Positions 8,672-17,174 are shown, counted from the stretch's first letter. The stretch is 21,139 nucleotides of DNA from JBDLIL01 sp039714855 (GCA_039714855.1 JBDLIL010000011.1:1-21139), one strand, 5' to 3'. Notes: generated by a model not told the origin, from the sequence alone. A program made the numbers and translations.

Positions 8672-8694
8672 CTTGATGGTAGTGGGTGCAGAGT

Positions 8695-8742
8695 AGTCCC
8701 GACACTGGTGATTTCCGAACCCCAGATATTTGCAAGAAATTA
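8695..8742. repeat. Copy A of a conserved upstream block (core 8718-8742)
   Basis: The 25-bp core matches 19044-19068 at 21 of 25 positions; all four differences are transitions. An AGTCCCGA outlier at 8695-8702 matches AGTCTCGA at 19026-19033. Shared words are CCCAGRTATTTRCAAG and AATTA. It sits directly upstream of the CHAP-gene promoter region and 84 nt before the DUF559 gene. Confidence 0.6.
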
Positions 8743-8767
8743 TTGTTAAGTTGGTGATAGTCAAACC

Positions 8768-8786
8768 TCTCTCCTTGCAGGAGAGA
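8768..8786. repeat. Hairpin 1 upstream of the DUF559 gene
   Basis: A perfect 7-bp stem TCTCTCC/GGAGAGA encloses a 5-nt loop. The stem sequence reappears in the hairpin at 9229-9247 beyond the gene. Confidence 0.6.
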
Positions 8787-8789
8787 ACA

Positions 8790-8815
8790 TCTGGTTCCGC
8801 CCAAGGCGGACCAGA
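8790..8815. repeat. Hairpin 2 upstream of the DUF559 gene
   Basis: GC-rich arms TCTGG and CCGCC pair with GGCGG and CCAGA around a 3-nt loop, with one bulged base. This is unusually GC-rich for the window. Confidence 0.55.
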
Positions 8816-8818
8816 TAA

Positions 8819-9195
8819 GTGAGGCTATGATGCATGAAGATATTCCTCTAAGAACAAAAAGAGCAAGAAAACTAAGAAAGAAATCAACTTTTGAAGAAAG
8901 GTTGCTTTGGAGTAAATTAAAAGATAGAAAATTACTTGGTTATAAGTTCAGGAGACAAGAACCCATCGGACCCTATATTGTTGATTTTTATTGTCATGAA
9001 AAACTTTTGGTTATTGAGCTCGATGGAGGACAACACAATAATAAAATTGTATCTATCTATGATCAATTGAGAACTGAATATTTAGAATCATTTGGTTTAA
9101 AAGTAATTAGGTTTTGGAACCAGCAACTTAGGAAGAGTTCATTTCAAGTTATTGATCAGATTATAGAACTAGGAGATCTCTAGATACAGCCTCAC
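8819..9195. repeat. 8-bp inverted repeat bracketing the DUF559 gene
   Basis: GTGAGGCT (8819-8826) ends exactly at the start codon and its reverse complement AGCCTCAC (9188-9195) begins 4 nt after the stop. Together with the hairpins outside, it delimits a one-gene cassette. Confidence 0.55.
8827..9183 (+). CDS. DUF559 endonuclease-fold protein
   Basis: A 118-residue protein of the DUF559 family, a PD-(D/E)XK/Vsr-like nuclease fold. The family pattern is clear: RARKLRKKSTFEERLLWSKL, then YKFRRQEPIGPYIVDFYC, then LLVIELDGGQHN, then YLESFGLKVIRFWN. The probable metal-site acids are Asp in IVDFYC and Glu-x-Asp in VIELDGGQ. Length is normal and the frame is intact, so the gene looks functional. 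Starts at 8827 or 8830 (MM) are possible; a GAGG at 8821-8824 lies 2 or 5 nt away, one of the few Shine-Dalgarno-like signals in the window. Palindromes on both sides suggest it arrived as a small cassette. Its biological role is unknown. Confidence 0.85.
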   Translation: MMHEDIPLRTKRARKLRKKSTFEERLLWSKLKDRKLLGYKFRRQEPIGPYIVDFYCHEKLLVIELDGGQHNNKIVSIYDQLRTEYLESFGLKVIRFWNQQLRKSSFQVIDQIIELGDL

Positions 9196-9203
9196 CATCT
9201 CAC

Positions 9204-9221
9204 ATCCCGCCGTGGCGGGAT
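9204..9221. repeat. Hairpin 3 downstream of the DUF559 gene
   Basis: ATCCCGCC and GGCGGGAT form a near-continuous palindrome with 2 nt between the arms. No T-run follows, so it is not a standard terminator. Confidence 0.55.
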
Positions 9222-9228
9222 TTGAGTT

Positions 9229-9247
9229 CCTCTCCCGTAGGGAGAGG
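9229..9247. repeat. Hairpin 4 downstream of the DUF559 gene
   Basis: CCTCTCCC and GGGAGAGG form a perfect 8-bp stem with a 3-nt loop. It is related in sequence to hairpin 1 on the other side of the gene. Confidence 0.6.
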
Positions 9248-9282
9248 GGCTTAAGCTACTTGACTCTCAACGCATATATATA

Positions 9283-9317
9283 GATATTAAGTATCAGATA
9301 TTGGATATCAAATATAA
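9283..9317. repeat. 7-bp tandem array, GATATTG family
   Basis: Five consecutive 7-bp units include GATATTA, GATATTG and GATATCA. The reverse complement of this unit type appears at 20301-20328. It lies between the DUF559 cassette and the next start codon. Confidence 0.5.
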
Positions 9318-9333
9318 GTTAGTTTTTTTAATT

Positions 9334-10494
9334 ATGATCCCAGGTGAAACGGAGGTAGTCGCGGAAGAACCTAGCTCAGCTCCAGCAAAGTCGGCTGAAA
9401 GTCCAACTGATGCTGCAGAATCTCAGCCTGCAACTGAAAATGCTGCTGACACAGCGGAAGCTCCTGAGGCTGGGGAAGAGGCTAACGATCCAGTCGATGA
9501 GCAAGGTGAGCAAGGTGGGGCGCCTGAAGCTGATTCTGAAACAAAATCTACAGCCTTAGGTCTTTTGCAAGAGTTTGGAGCTATAGAGGATGCTGCTGTA
9601 GAAGAATACAGCCAGATGGCAGAAGATGAGCTACTGGATGATTTAATTGATTGGTCTGAGGCCAGTGACGATCCTGATACTAGGGCTAAGGTTAAAGAAG
9701 TATTGATTGCAAAGCTTAGTTTTGATGTTCCAGTAGGAGAGACAGGTGCGGCGGCTGAGGCAACAGAAGAAGTTCAAGCCTTTTTAGAAAAAGCTTCGGC
9801 TAAAGATTTGAAAATAATGTCAGAAGGCTTGCCAATTTTTGAAAGGCTAAAAGAATTTTCTCAGGCAACGGTGGAAGCTGAAGATGCTGCAGCAGGGAGT
9901 GTGAAAACGGGTGAAGGAGGAGATATCGAGATTGATCCAGATCATCTGGAAAAAATTCAAGATGATCTTGAAAAAGAGCCTAAGTTGGTTCGTGCGCTTA
10001 CAGTCGTTGCAAATTTAAACAAGGGTTCCAGTATGGCTCGTTTCATAGATGCTTTTTTCACTGGACCCAAAGATTTTTCTGGAGGAGCAGGTTCTTTGGG
10101 GCAAGAAAGTGAGGCGGGCTTGAGTTTGTTAAAGAAAAAAGATTTTGAAAATGCTTTGAAAAAACCAGGGGAATTTGCCAAAAAATTTGAAGAAGCTTTG
10201 GATGATTCATCGGAAATGCAGGGTGTATTGAAATTTTCTACAGAAGATAAAAAAACTTTAGAAAAAGCTAAGGCGGGTGACGTAAAAGCCCTTAAGAAGT
10301 TCTTGGAAGTATTTGTTACCAATCTATTTGCGTCTGGAACACAGGAGGAAATAGAAAAAGATTGGAAAGTAATAGCCAAAGATCTTGGTGATAAAATGAA
10401 AACAGGTCACCAGCTCTCTAGAGAAAATCTTACGTGGTTTTATGATATTTATCAAAATAATGATAAATGGAGTAAGTATTTACCTTCTTCGTAA
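9334..10494 (+). CDS. Acidic protein of unknown function
   Basis: 386 residues from the ATG at 9334; an in-frame TTG at 9301 would add 11 hydrophobic residues encoded by the 7-bp array, so I prefer the ATG. Residues 1 to about 75 are a disordered Glu/Ala/Pro tail. The rest is predicted helical and still acidic, with two moderately conserved-looking parts: ALGLLQEFGAIEDAAVEEY near 80-100, and a Lys-rich C-terminal third ending in LTWFYDIYQNNDKWSKYLPSS. No signal peptide, membrane helix or known motif is seen, so it is probably cytoplasmic. TTGACT (9260-9265) is a possible -35, but no clear -10 follows. I do not recognise the family. Confidence 0.7.
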   Translation: MIPGETEVVAEEPSSAPAKSAESPTDAAESQPATENAADTAEAPEAGEEANDPVDEQGEQGGAPEADSETKSTALGLLQEFGAIEDAAVEEYSQMAEDELLDDLIDWSEASDDPDTRAKVKEVLIAKLSFDVPVGETGAAAEATEEVQAFLEKASAKDLKIMSEGLPIFERLKEFSQATVEAEDAAAGSVKTGEGGDIEIDPDHLEKIQDDLEKEPKLVRALTVVANLNKGSSMARFIDAFFTGPKDFSGGAGSLGQESEAGLSLLKKKDFENALKKPGEFAKKFEEALDDSSEMQGVLKFSTEDKKTLEKAKAGDVKALKKFLEVFVTNLFASGTQEEIEKDWKVIAKDLGDKMKTGHQLSRENLTWFYDIYQNNDKWSKYLPSS

Positions 10495-10549
10495 GAGTTT
10501 TCTAAAAAATCCCACCCTCACCGCTTTATAAATTTCATTCAAGAAAAAA

Positions 10550-11683
10550 CTAAGTTACAAATTTTAAATAATTATCTCTATTTACAGTTTCAAAGTTTGC
10601 ATCATAGGTATCTATCCAAGTTTTAGGTGCCTTGGCAATTTTGGAATTATTTTTAATTTCAAATCCAAAGAGTTGTCCTGAGTGTTCTTCAATGTAGTCA
10701 ATTTCTGCGCCAGTGTATGTTCGCCAGAAATATGAATTGCAGTGATGATTTGTATATGCATTTCTTTTAAATCTTTCCATAATAATAAAATTTTCCCACA
10801 ATTGACCCACATCATTTCTCAAGTTGAGAGGTTTGAAGTCGTTAATGATAGCATTCCTTATCCCAAGGTCAAAAAAGTAAATTTTATCCTGTTTTACAAT
10901 TTCTTTGCGCAAGTTTTTACTAAATCCTCCCAATCTTTTTATTACAAAGGTTTTTTCCAGCAAATCAATATAATTTTCAATAGCTGAGCGACTTAATTCT
11001 AAGTTTTTGGATAGTTCCAAAGTTGAAACTTGTGATCCTATCTGGAATGCCAATAATCTTAACAAATTATGTAGTTTGTCGGCGTGTTGAATATTACTAA
11101 GCTTTAAAATGTCTTTGTACAAATACGAACTGCTGATTTTTAGCAATAGATTTTGTTTTTCTTGAAAATTTTTGCGCGAGAATAATTCTGGATAAGAGCC
11201 AAATACTAATTGATGTTCCAATGATCTTTCCAACTCAAAAACAGTGTGTGTTTTTTTTAATTCAATATTTGCGATTGGATAGAGTAAGAATGACCAATGT
11301 CTGCCTGTGAGTGGCTCAGAAATTTTGTTTGCAAGATTAAAAGAAGATGATCCAGTAGCTAAGATTTTAATTTTAGGGAAATGATCGATTATTATCTTAA
11401 GGTTTATGCCGATATTGTTTATGTTTTGAGCTTCATCAATGAAGACAAGTTCAAATCCAGAGACGAGTTGTTTTAATTGTTCAAGGTTTCTGCTAGATAA
11501 AATATCTACTTCTTTTGTTTTTAAATCAGCATTAATTTTCAGAGTTTTTAAATTAAGCTTTTTAATTATTTTTTCAGATAGAGTGGTTTTTCCTATTTGT
11601 CTAGGGCCGTAGATAATAATAGCTTTAGGATATGATTTGAATTGTGAAATAATCATATTTTCTAAATATCTTGGAATTATCAT
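10550..11683 (-). CDS. AAA_14 / DUF4143 P-loop ATPase
   Basis: 377 residues from the ATG at 11683. Walker A is GPRQIGKTT (G26, K32, T33), Walker B is LVFIDEAQ (D83, E84), sensor-like ATGSSS is at 109-114 and LTGRHW at 125-130 is the typical strand after it: this is the AAA_14 domain. The C-terminal half is DUF4143: FGSYPEL near 190, a winged-helix stretch (VSTLELSKNLELSRSAIENYI), and TGAEIDYIEE followed by FGFEIK, the nuclease-like D...ExK pattern of this family. Upstream in-frame ATGs are possible (11713), but TTGACA, a 17-nt spacer and TAAAAT place transcription at about the 11683 ATG, so I take that one. These ATPases often stand alone; their biological task is unsettled. It converges on the acidic-protein gene 55 nt away. 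Confidence 0.85.
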   Translation of the reverse strand: MIIPRYLENMIISQFKSYPKAIIIYGPRQIGKTTLSEKIIKKLNLKTLKINADLKTKEVDILSSRNLEQLKQLVSGFELVFIDEAQNINNIGINLKIIIDHFPKIKILATGSSSFNLANKISEPLTGRHWSFLLYPIANIELKKTHTVFELERSLEHQLVFGSYPELFSRKNFQEKQNLLLKISSSYLYKDILKLSNIQHADKLHNLLRLLAFQIGSQVSTLELSKNLELSRSAIENYIDLLEKTFVIKRLGGFSKNLRKEIVKQDKIYFFDLGIRNAIINDFKPLNLRNDVGQLWENFIIMERFKRNAYTNHHCNSYFWRTYTGAEIDYIEEHSGQLFGFEIKNNSKIAKAPKTWIDTYDANFETVNRDNYLKFVT

Positions 11684-11688
11684 AAAGT

Positions 11689-11740
11689 CAATTTTAACGC
11701 GAATATTGCTCATTGTCAAGCAAAATTAACGTTAAAATTG
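11689..11740 (-). promoter_or_regulatory. Promoter and operator-like inverted repeat of the ATPase gene
   Basis: On the minus strand, TTGACA (11714-11719), a 17-nt spacer and TAAAAT (11691-11696) form a near-consensus promoter 7 nt before the ATG at 11683. A perfect 11-bp inverted repeat, CAATTTTAACG (11689-11699) and CGTTAAAATTG (11730-11740), puts one arm over the -10 box and the other 10 bp beyond the -35. The arm centres are 41 bp apart, close to four helical turns. Confidence 0.6.
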
Positions 11741-11841
11741 CTTTTTTTATATAAATTTTAATTCCTCACCTTGCCTCCACATAAAGAAAACAAGTAAAAT
11801 CAAAATATAGAAATTTAGATTAACTTTGTTAGTCTGCGCCG

Positions 11842-11867
11842 TCTCGAGTGAATTTAGTGAGTCGAGA
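11842..11867. repeat. TCTCGA/TCGAGA inverted repeat
   Basis: Two 6-bp arms flank 14 nt, in the gap before the coiled-coil gene, just upstream of its extended -10. It could be an operator or a repeat remnant. No T-run fitting a terminator follows. Confidence 0.35.
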
Positions 11868-11878
11868 GGGGTTTTGTC

Positions 11879-11887
11879 TGGTAGAAT
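11879..11887 (+). promoter_or_regulatory. Extended -10 promoter of the coiled-coil gene
   Basis: TGGTAGAAT fits an extended -10 (TGnTATAAT). It would give a leader of about 50 nt before the ATG at 11943, which makes this gene an exception to the leaderless pattern. Confidence 0.35.
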
Positions 11888-11902
11888 AGTGGAAAGAAAG
11901 TC

Positions 11903-11923
11903 AAAATTAAAAATTAAAAATTA
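11903..11923. repeat. Three perfect AAAATTA tandem units
   Basis: The 7-bp unit AAAATTA is repeated three times without change inside the presumed 5' leader of the coiled-coil gene. Confidence 0.6.
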
Positions 11924-11942
11924 GTAAACCTTCTATTTGATT

Positions 11943-13772
11943 ATGATTGATGAAAATGAGAGACAAATAACAGAGCCTGGAGAAGTTACTATTGAAGGCT
12001 TTAATCCCAATGAGGGGGTTGTGGATTTTAATACCAGTCAAGCACCTTCGCAAGTTATGGAGGAAAAAACTCCTGTGGTTGCTATTGGTGCAGCTGAAAA
12101 GAGTACAACTGAGAGCGACGCAGTTGAGACAGATATATTTGTTGAGCAACTTAAAAGTGAACTGAGGAGGTTGCAAGAAATAAAAGCCAAGCAAAAGGAA
12201 TTGTTACGCCAAGCGGTGGAAAAAAGTAACTTTTTGCGAGCACAAAATGAATCTCTTAGTACAGGCAATACTCAGTTGGAAGAAGCAAATGAAAATTTAT
12301 CTGACCAGGTGAAAAGACTTAATGAGCAAGTGAACGACTTGAAAAAGCAAATAAATAGGAATTTAGAAGAAGCAAGTAGTCCCACCTTTAGAAAAACAAT
12401 TGCTATGGTTTGGGCTCTATTAAGCAAAAAACGCATGAATGATGTGCTTGAGCAAATGGAAAGCATTGAAAGGAAGTTTGAAGAAAAAAGACCAGAATGG
12501 ACTAAAGACAGGTCTTGGCAGGATTTAAAATTTTGGCAGTGGAAACTTAGGAGAAAAAAACAATCTGTTGCGTCATCAATTCCTCATGCACAAATCTTTT
12601 CTACTCCAAATGAAGCTGATACTCAAGTATCTGATACAACTACTGCTACTCCAATTGCTCCAGTTGAGATCGAAATGAGTGGTGAAGTAAGCACTGAGCA
12701 AATTGAAAATGCAGGCGTTAAAGCAGCTCAAGTTTTGGGGTTTGCCCATCCAACTCAAGTAGAACAAGCAATGCCTTTTTCGCTTGATGATTATAATAAT
12801 TTTAAAAGTGGGTCTGCTCATGAGTTAGTTGAAGATTGGAATCATTCATATCTTCGGAGCGCTGTACTTGCTAGGATTCAAACCATTATGGATGTAGAGC
12901 CCAAAGATCAAAAGAGTTTAGATGAGCTCGAGATGATTGAAAGCAGAGCTAGAATTATAAAAGCAGCAGCTGAAGTTCGGGCTAGGAAGAAGCCTACAGA
13001 TGTTTCGACAACAGCAGATGAAGGAGTTCAAGGATTAGTCAAAGAAATGACAATTGCTGAGGCTGAAAGAACTTTGGTGGATATTTTACCCAAGGTTAAT
13101 ATCGATAGAGAAACCCTGAAGAGCTACAGACTAAATATTAATGATAAAGTAAAAGAACTAGTATCAAGTTTAAAGGAAAATGCCGATTACCCACTTACAT
13201 TTGAAAATATAAAAAATCTGTTGATTTATGTTGATTTTATTCTGGAACTTGAAAAAAATATGAGCTCAGATGTTGATGGGGTTGATGAGGAAGTGCGATT
13301 GATATTAAGTGTTTTGCAAAAACACATCGAAAAGGGAGTAAGTGGCAAAAAAGCACCACTAGTTTCTCCACCGGAGCACATTGCACCACCACCAGTAGCA
13401 GAAACTAATATCAATGAGAAACACCTGCTAATTTTAAAACGCCTATTTGCAGAGCGGAAAAGTGAGTTCGATAATATGGAGGCTGGAAATAGAGCTAGCT
13501 TTTTTGAGCGAATAAGCAATGAGGTTATGGATGTTGAAAGATTGTTTACTCATTTAGAACACTATTCAAATATTGTCAACGAAGTTAGCAACCCCAATAC
13601 ATATCAGTTTTTAACGGACGCTAGTAAGGTTGGTGACAGACAGAAAGCAATGGATTTTTTACTACTTTTGACAAATTATTCAGGTGAAAGTGATGGATAC
13701 TTTAAACAACTTTCAGAGGCAGATTTAAGTCAAAGTGAGCTAAAAGCATTATTTAATAAACTAAACATATAA
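11943..13772 (+). CDS. Coiled-coil protein of unknown function
   Basis: 609 residues from the ATG at 11943. Residues 1-63 are acidic and disordered. Residues about 64-143 form a strong coiled coil (VEQLKSELRRLQEIKAKQKE and on to LNEQVNDLKKQINRNLEE). A Trp- and Lys-rich segment follows at about 180-205 (RSWQDLKFWQWKLRRKKQ). After a Thr/Ala-rich linker the C-terminal ~400 residues are helical, with no recognised domain. No signal peptide or membrane helix is seen, so it is probably a cytoplasmic structural or adaptor protein. The next gene starts 9 nt after the stop, and the two large proteins probably work together (inference). I do not recognise the family. Confidence 0.75.
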   Translation: MIDENERQITEPGEVTIEGFNPNEGVVDFNTSQAPSQVMEEKTPVVAIGAAEKSTTESDAVETDIFVEQLKSELRRLQEIKAKQKELLRQAVEKSNFLRAQNESLSTGNTQLEEANENLSDQVKRLNEQVNDLKKQINRNLEEASSPTFRKTIAMVWALLSKKRMNDVLEQMESIERKFEEKRPEWTKDRSWQDLKFWQWKLRRKKQSVASSIPHAQIFSTPNEADTQVSDTTTATPIAPVEIEMSGEVSTEQIENAGVKAAQVLGFAHPTQVEQAMPFSLDDYNNFKSGSAHELVEDWNHSYLRSAVLARIQTIMDVEPKDQKSLDELEMIESRARIIKAAAEVRARKKPTDVSTTADEGVQGLVKEMTIAEAERTLVDILPKVNIDRETLKSYRLNINDKVKELVSSLKENADYPLTFENIKNLLIYVDFILELEKNMSSDVDGVDEEVRLILSVLQKHIEKGVSGKKAPLVSPPEHIAPPPVAETNINEKHLLILKRLFAERKSEFDNMEAGNRASFFERISNEVMDVERLFTHLEHYSNIVNEVSNPNTYQFLTDASKVGDRQKAMDFLLLLTNYSGESDGYFKQLSEADLSQSELKALFNKLNI

Positions 13773-13773
13773 T
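13768..13773 (+). promoter_or_regulatory. -10 box overlapping the upstream stop codon
   Basis: TATAAT covers the TAA stop of the coiled-coil gene (13770-13772) and lies 8 nt before the ATG at 13782. The downstream gene may therefore also have its own leaderless transcript. Confidence 0.4.
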
Positions 13774-13781
13774 ATTTGTTT

Positions 13782-16700
13782 ATGGCCAGTCCCGAACAGA
13801 GCCGATTCGAAAATGTGATGGGAGTGAAGATAGGGTCACTCTATGATGGTAGGGTGAGTTCTTTGGAATCAAGAGCCAATGCTTATGTGGGAAGAGTAGA
13901 GATATCCGCTAATGATTTTAATAGAATTGTGATTGCCCTCAAGCGTGTTTTAGATGAGGCAAGAGAGATAGTTACTAGTGCTGTGGTAGAGGAAAAATTT
14001 AATGTCAATGTGGTGGAAGAATTTTTTATAAAAGAGTTGCGTACTAGAGTAAGTAAATCCCTATCAGAGATAAAGGATGACTCAATTTGGGTTGAGGATA
14101 CTATAAAAATAGACTCTTTAAGATTGCAAGTTTTTGTTCAAAATTATGTGAAATTATTTGCCAAGATTGAAAATGAAAGAAAAAAAACTCCTGATGACGA
14201 TCAACTACCTCCTCTAAACCATTTTTCTCCAGACCTTTTGACCCTGCTCAATCACCCTGCTGCAAAAAAAATTCCGAGTATTAAGACATGGGTCAAAGAA
14301 CTTGCAGAAGAGTTTTCAATAGAGGAACCTAAAGATAAATTGGTTTTTGATGAAAACAGTGATGAGGCTTTTCAATATTGGAAAGACGACATCCTAAATA
14401 AAGAGCTCAGGCACACACACCCTAAGGGCATGTATTATGAGCTTTTTATGGCTGAGATTCGTGTTTTGTCTGCAGCAGAGAAAACACATATGGACGATCT
14501 TAACGAAGTATATAAACACTTTGAGATTCAACTGCAAAATATTGGAGACATAAAATATGAAGGTTCTGGCGCCTACAATGAGCAATTTTTAGTAGCACAG
14601 AAGATATTTATTGAGAAAGAGAAAGAAAAAATCAAAAGTCAAATTGAAAGATTAACGCCTACTTTGTCTGATCAGGAAGAAGTTGGGGAAGTGGAGGAAA
14701 GAGAAGAGAAAGAGCTAACTCCCGATCAAAACACAGAAGTAGCGTTAGCCATGTATAAAGATTTACAAGTGAGAAATCCAAGTCTTCCTGATTTTGAAAA
14801 TTTAACCCCTGCCGATTTAAGTTTATTTCACAAAAATTTATGGATAGCTATTGCGAAAAAGATTAGGGAGTTGCTTGATATTACTACCTCTGGAGGAAAA
14901 ACAGCTTTCAACCTTCCGTCAAGTGATACTCTCCTCGTTGAAGATGTTAAGTTTGATATTGCTATCAAAGCTGACTTAGCTGATGATAAAAGGAACTTGG
15001 AGTTTTTCTTCCAAAATTTTCCTTGGGACAAGTTGGTGCCAGGAATTACTAAGTCGGAGATTTACAAGGTTTATCAAGATGTTTGGCGTTTACGCTTGTT
15101 GCACATATCTTTGACTCACAATTCAACAGCTAAATTTAGAGCTATTCAGAGTAATTATCAGAGTCCAGAATTTCCGGAACAAGTAAGAAAATTAGTAGCT
15201 GATCTTGCTAAAGATGGAGGTGGGTATGGGGAAATTGAGCCTTATTTTCAAAATGAGTATGAAGTTGGCACTCCAGAGGCAAAGCTTCTAGGTGAAACTG
15301 ATGAATCATGGACAGTACCTCAATTAGAACAATTTTTTATTAGTATGGCTGATCAATTTTTTATTGAATTAATTTTTGATACCCAGGCAGTTAAAGAAAA
15401 AGTTCAGAAATATAAGTCTTTTTTTATATCGATGATTCCTGAGAGTAGTAAGATTGATATGAGTTTAGTTGATTTGGCTTGGGATATGGCTGTTTGGAAG
15501 ATGCATCTTATGTTAAGAATTTATGATTACGATTTGAATGCTATTGATTCAAAATTACCACAGCTGTTGCGGTTTAAATGGTACTCAGCAAAAGTTGGTG
15601 AGGGAATGGGAAATACAGGAACAGTCTGGGGTCCCACTGTAAGTCAATGTTATGAAAGAATGATGGCGCCTAGATCAGATTTTGTTCATTATTACGTTGA
15701 TCTAAATCCCAATACAGTTGTAGAAAGAAGTTCCATAGAAGACGTAGTAGATTATTACAAAACCTTTAAAGAAGAATTAGATGCAAAAAAACAAGCAAAA
15801 AGAGATGGTCAGGGCGTTGGTCCGACAGAGCTTGAGATAAAACATGAAAGAGCATTGAGAGATTTCATCATTGAGACAAAGTCAAGAATGAGAGGAAGTG
15901 AGCGCATTGGTGATTATGAGATTTATTGGGTTCGTCCTGATCAAACCAATTTGAAAGTGGCTGAGAGACATCCTCGCCTCGCCTTACCTCTAGCTGTATC
16001 AGTTAATTATATTGAAGCTTCGAAAAGAAATGGTTTGTATGATGAGGTATCTGGCAAATTTTTAGTACCTCTTTCTGATAGGCAGATCGCTGAGTCATTT
16101 ATCGATCCTGAGCATGTTTTACATGGTACTGTTACTCCAGACCATAATACAAATTGGGCAAAAGCAACAGTAAACCATTTAGATTTGTTCAAAACATCCA
16201 AATTAGAAGATGCTGAAAACATTTTTCCTTTGATAGAAAAGTGGCCCAAGAAACCATTTACTCAAGAAAGAATGTTTAATCTTGGAAGAGATTTTAATCT
16301 TCTTGTTTTTGAGGGGGAAAGAAGGCTTCCAAAATTTAATGGACGTGAACGTGCGATAAATTTAGCAAAACGATCAAGATCTATGTTGCAAGATAGGCTT
16401 CGTATACACGAAGTTGATGTTTCTGACTTAATTCATTTATGGAAGACACAAATTGTTACACAGTCTATAGGGCGTTATGGAATGGCAAATTTGCAGGAAG
16501 CTGCTCCTGGAAATCCTTTTCCTGATTCTGGAGACAAGTATAGTCCTCCAAGAATGTCGGAGTTGCCAAAAATGATGCTGAGGGATGAGTGGGGTGGAGA
16601 TCAAGATTATCCTGATTTTCATCACTTGGCTGAAACAAAAAATAAATCCTTAATAAGAAAAAGATCGAAAACATATGTGCCAGAAAATGTGTGTAAAGCA

Positions 16701-17153
16701 GCTGAATTAGATGGCAATCCAAATAACAATAAGAAAGCAGAAACACTTTTGATTCTTGAGAATTTTACTCCTATTCTCGGTGCCTATCTTGATAAATATA
16801 GATATAAAAAATGGATTGATTACGAAGGTGGAGTTGCTAACGAGGATTTATACAATCAATTGGAAACAGCTTGCGAGGAATGTGTGCCACTGAATAGTGC
16901 ACTTATAGAACAAATAATAGTTAACGCTGTAGCCCTATATGAAGACTTGGTAACGTCCGCTGTTTTTGGGGGCAATGTGGCTGAAACCAGAATATATACC
17001 ACTGGCAGTAGGGAGCTGGTAGAAGACATGATGAGAGATAGGTGGATTTTGGACACACCAATGCAATTGATTGCTGACATTCATCTGCTGGAAAGCGGAG
17101 ATTTACAAAGATGGGGAACAGGAACAGCTTCTGGAGATGATAAAAAATCGTAA
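13782..17153 (+). CDS. Very large cytoplasmic protein of unknown function
   Basis: 1123 residues from the ATG at 13782; an upstream TTG at 13776 would add only two residues. It has no signal peptide, clear membrane helix or recognised domain. The N-terminal ~280 residues are helical (VGRVEISANDFNRIVIALKR), followed by a Glu-rich break at about 285-315. The middle carries aromatic-rich, conserved-looking stretches such as WYSAKVGEGMGNTGTVWGP (about 605-623) and YEIYWVRPDQTNLKVAERHP (about 713-732). The last 250 residues include ENFTPILGAYLDKYRYKKW and end in a Gly/Ser/Lys tail. It follows the coiled-coil gene by 9 nt and converges on the 60-residue basic gene 21 nt away. No function can be assigned. 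Confidence 0.75.
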   Translation: MASPEQSRFENVMGVKIGSLYDGRVSSLESRANAYVGRVEISANDFNRIVIALKRVLDEAREIVTSAVVEEKFNVNVVEEFFIKELRTRVSKSLSEIKDDSIWVEDTIKIDSLRLQVFVQNYVKLFAKIENERKKTPDDDQLPPLNHFSPDLLTLLNHPAAKKIPSIKTWVKELAEEFSIEEPKDKLVFDENSDEAFQYWKDDILNKELRHTHPKGMYYELFMAEIRVLSAAEKTHMDDLNEVYKHFEIQLQNIGDIKYEGSGAYNEQFLVAQKIFIEKEKEKIKSQIERLTPTLSDQEEVGEVEEREEKELTPDQNTEVALAMYKDLQVRNPSLPDFENLTPADLSLFHKNLWIAIAKKIRELLDITTSGGKTAFNLPSSDTLLVEDVKFDIAIKADLADDKRNLEFFFQNFPWDKLVPGITKSEIYKVYQDVWRLRLLHISLTHNSTAKFRAIQSNYQSPEFPEQVRKLVADLAKDGGGYGEIEPYFQNEYEVGTPEAKLLGETDESWTVPQLEQFFISMADQFFIELIFDTQAVKEKVQKYKSFFISMIPESSKIDMSLVDLAWDMAVWKMHLMLRIYDYDLNAIDSKLPQLLRFKWYSAKVGEGMGNTGTVWGPTVSQCYERMMAPRSDFVHYYVDLNPNTVVERSSIEDVVDYYKTFKEELDAKKQAKRDGQGVGPTELEIKHERALRDFIIETKSRMRGSERIGDYEIYWVRPDQTNLKVAERHPRLALPLAVSVNYIEASKRNGLYDEVSGKFLVPLSDRQIAESFIDPEHVLHGTVTPDHNTNWAKATVNHLDLFKTSKLEDAENIFPLIEKWPKKPFTQERMFNLGRDFNLLVFEGERRLPKFNGRERAINLAKRSRSMLQDRLRIHEVDVSDLIHLWKTQIVTQSIGRYGMANLQEAAPGNPFPDSGDKYSPPRMSELPKMMLRDEWGGDQDYPDFHHLAETKNKSLIRKRSKTYVPENVCKAAELDGNPNNNKKAETLLILENFTPILGAYLDKYRYKKWIDYEGGVANEDLYNQLETACEECVPLNSALIEQIIVNAVALYEDLVTSAVFGGNVAETRIYTTGSRELVEDMMRDRWILDTPMQLIADIHLLESGDLQRWGTGTASGDDKKS

Positions 17154-17174
17154 ATATTTTTTAACTTGTGTTTT

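Noticed and set aside
9204..9247. Intrinsic terminators after the DUF559 gene
   Set aside because: Both stems lack a following T-run and mirror stems upstream of the gene, so cassette boundaries explain them better.
9301..9333. An upstream TTG start for the acidic protein
   Set aside because: The added 11 residues are encoded by the 7-bp array and form an unlikely hydrophobic cap on an acidic protein; the ATG at 9334 is simpler.
9957..10379. A 140-codon minus-strand open frame antisense to the acidic-protein gene
   Set aside because: It is a shadow of Lys/Glu-rich codons in the main frame. Its composition (Ser, Phe, Leu) is what complementary reading gives.
11684..11719. Upstream start codons for the AAA_14/DUF4143 ATPase
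   Set aside because: This stretch holds the -35, spacer and -10 of the promoter, so it should not be translated; homology-like sequence begins at MIIPRYLE.
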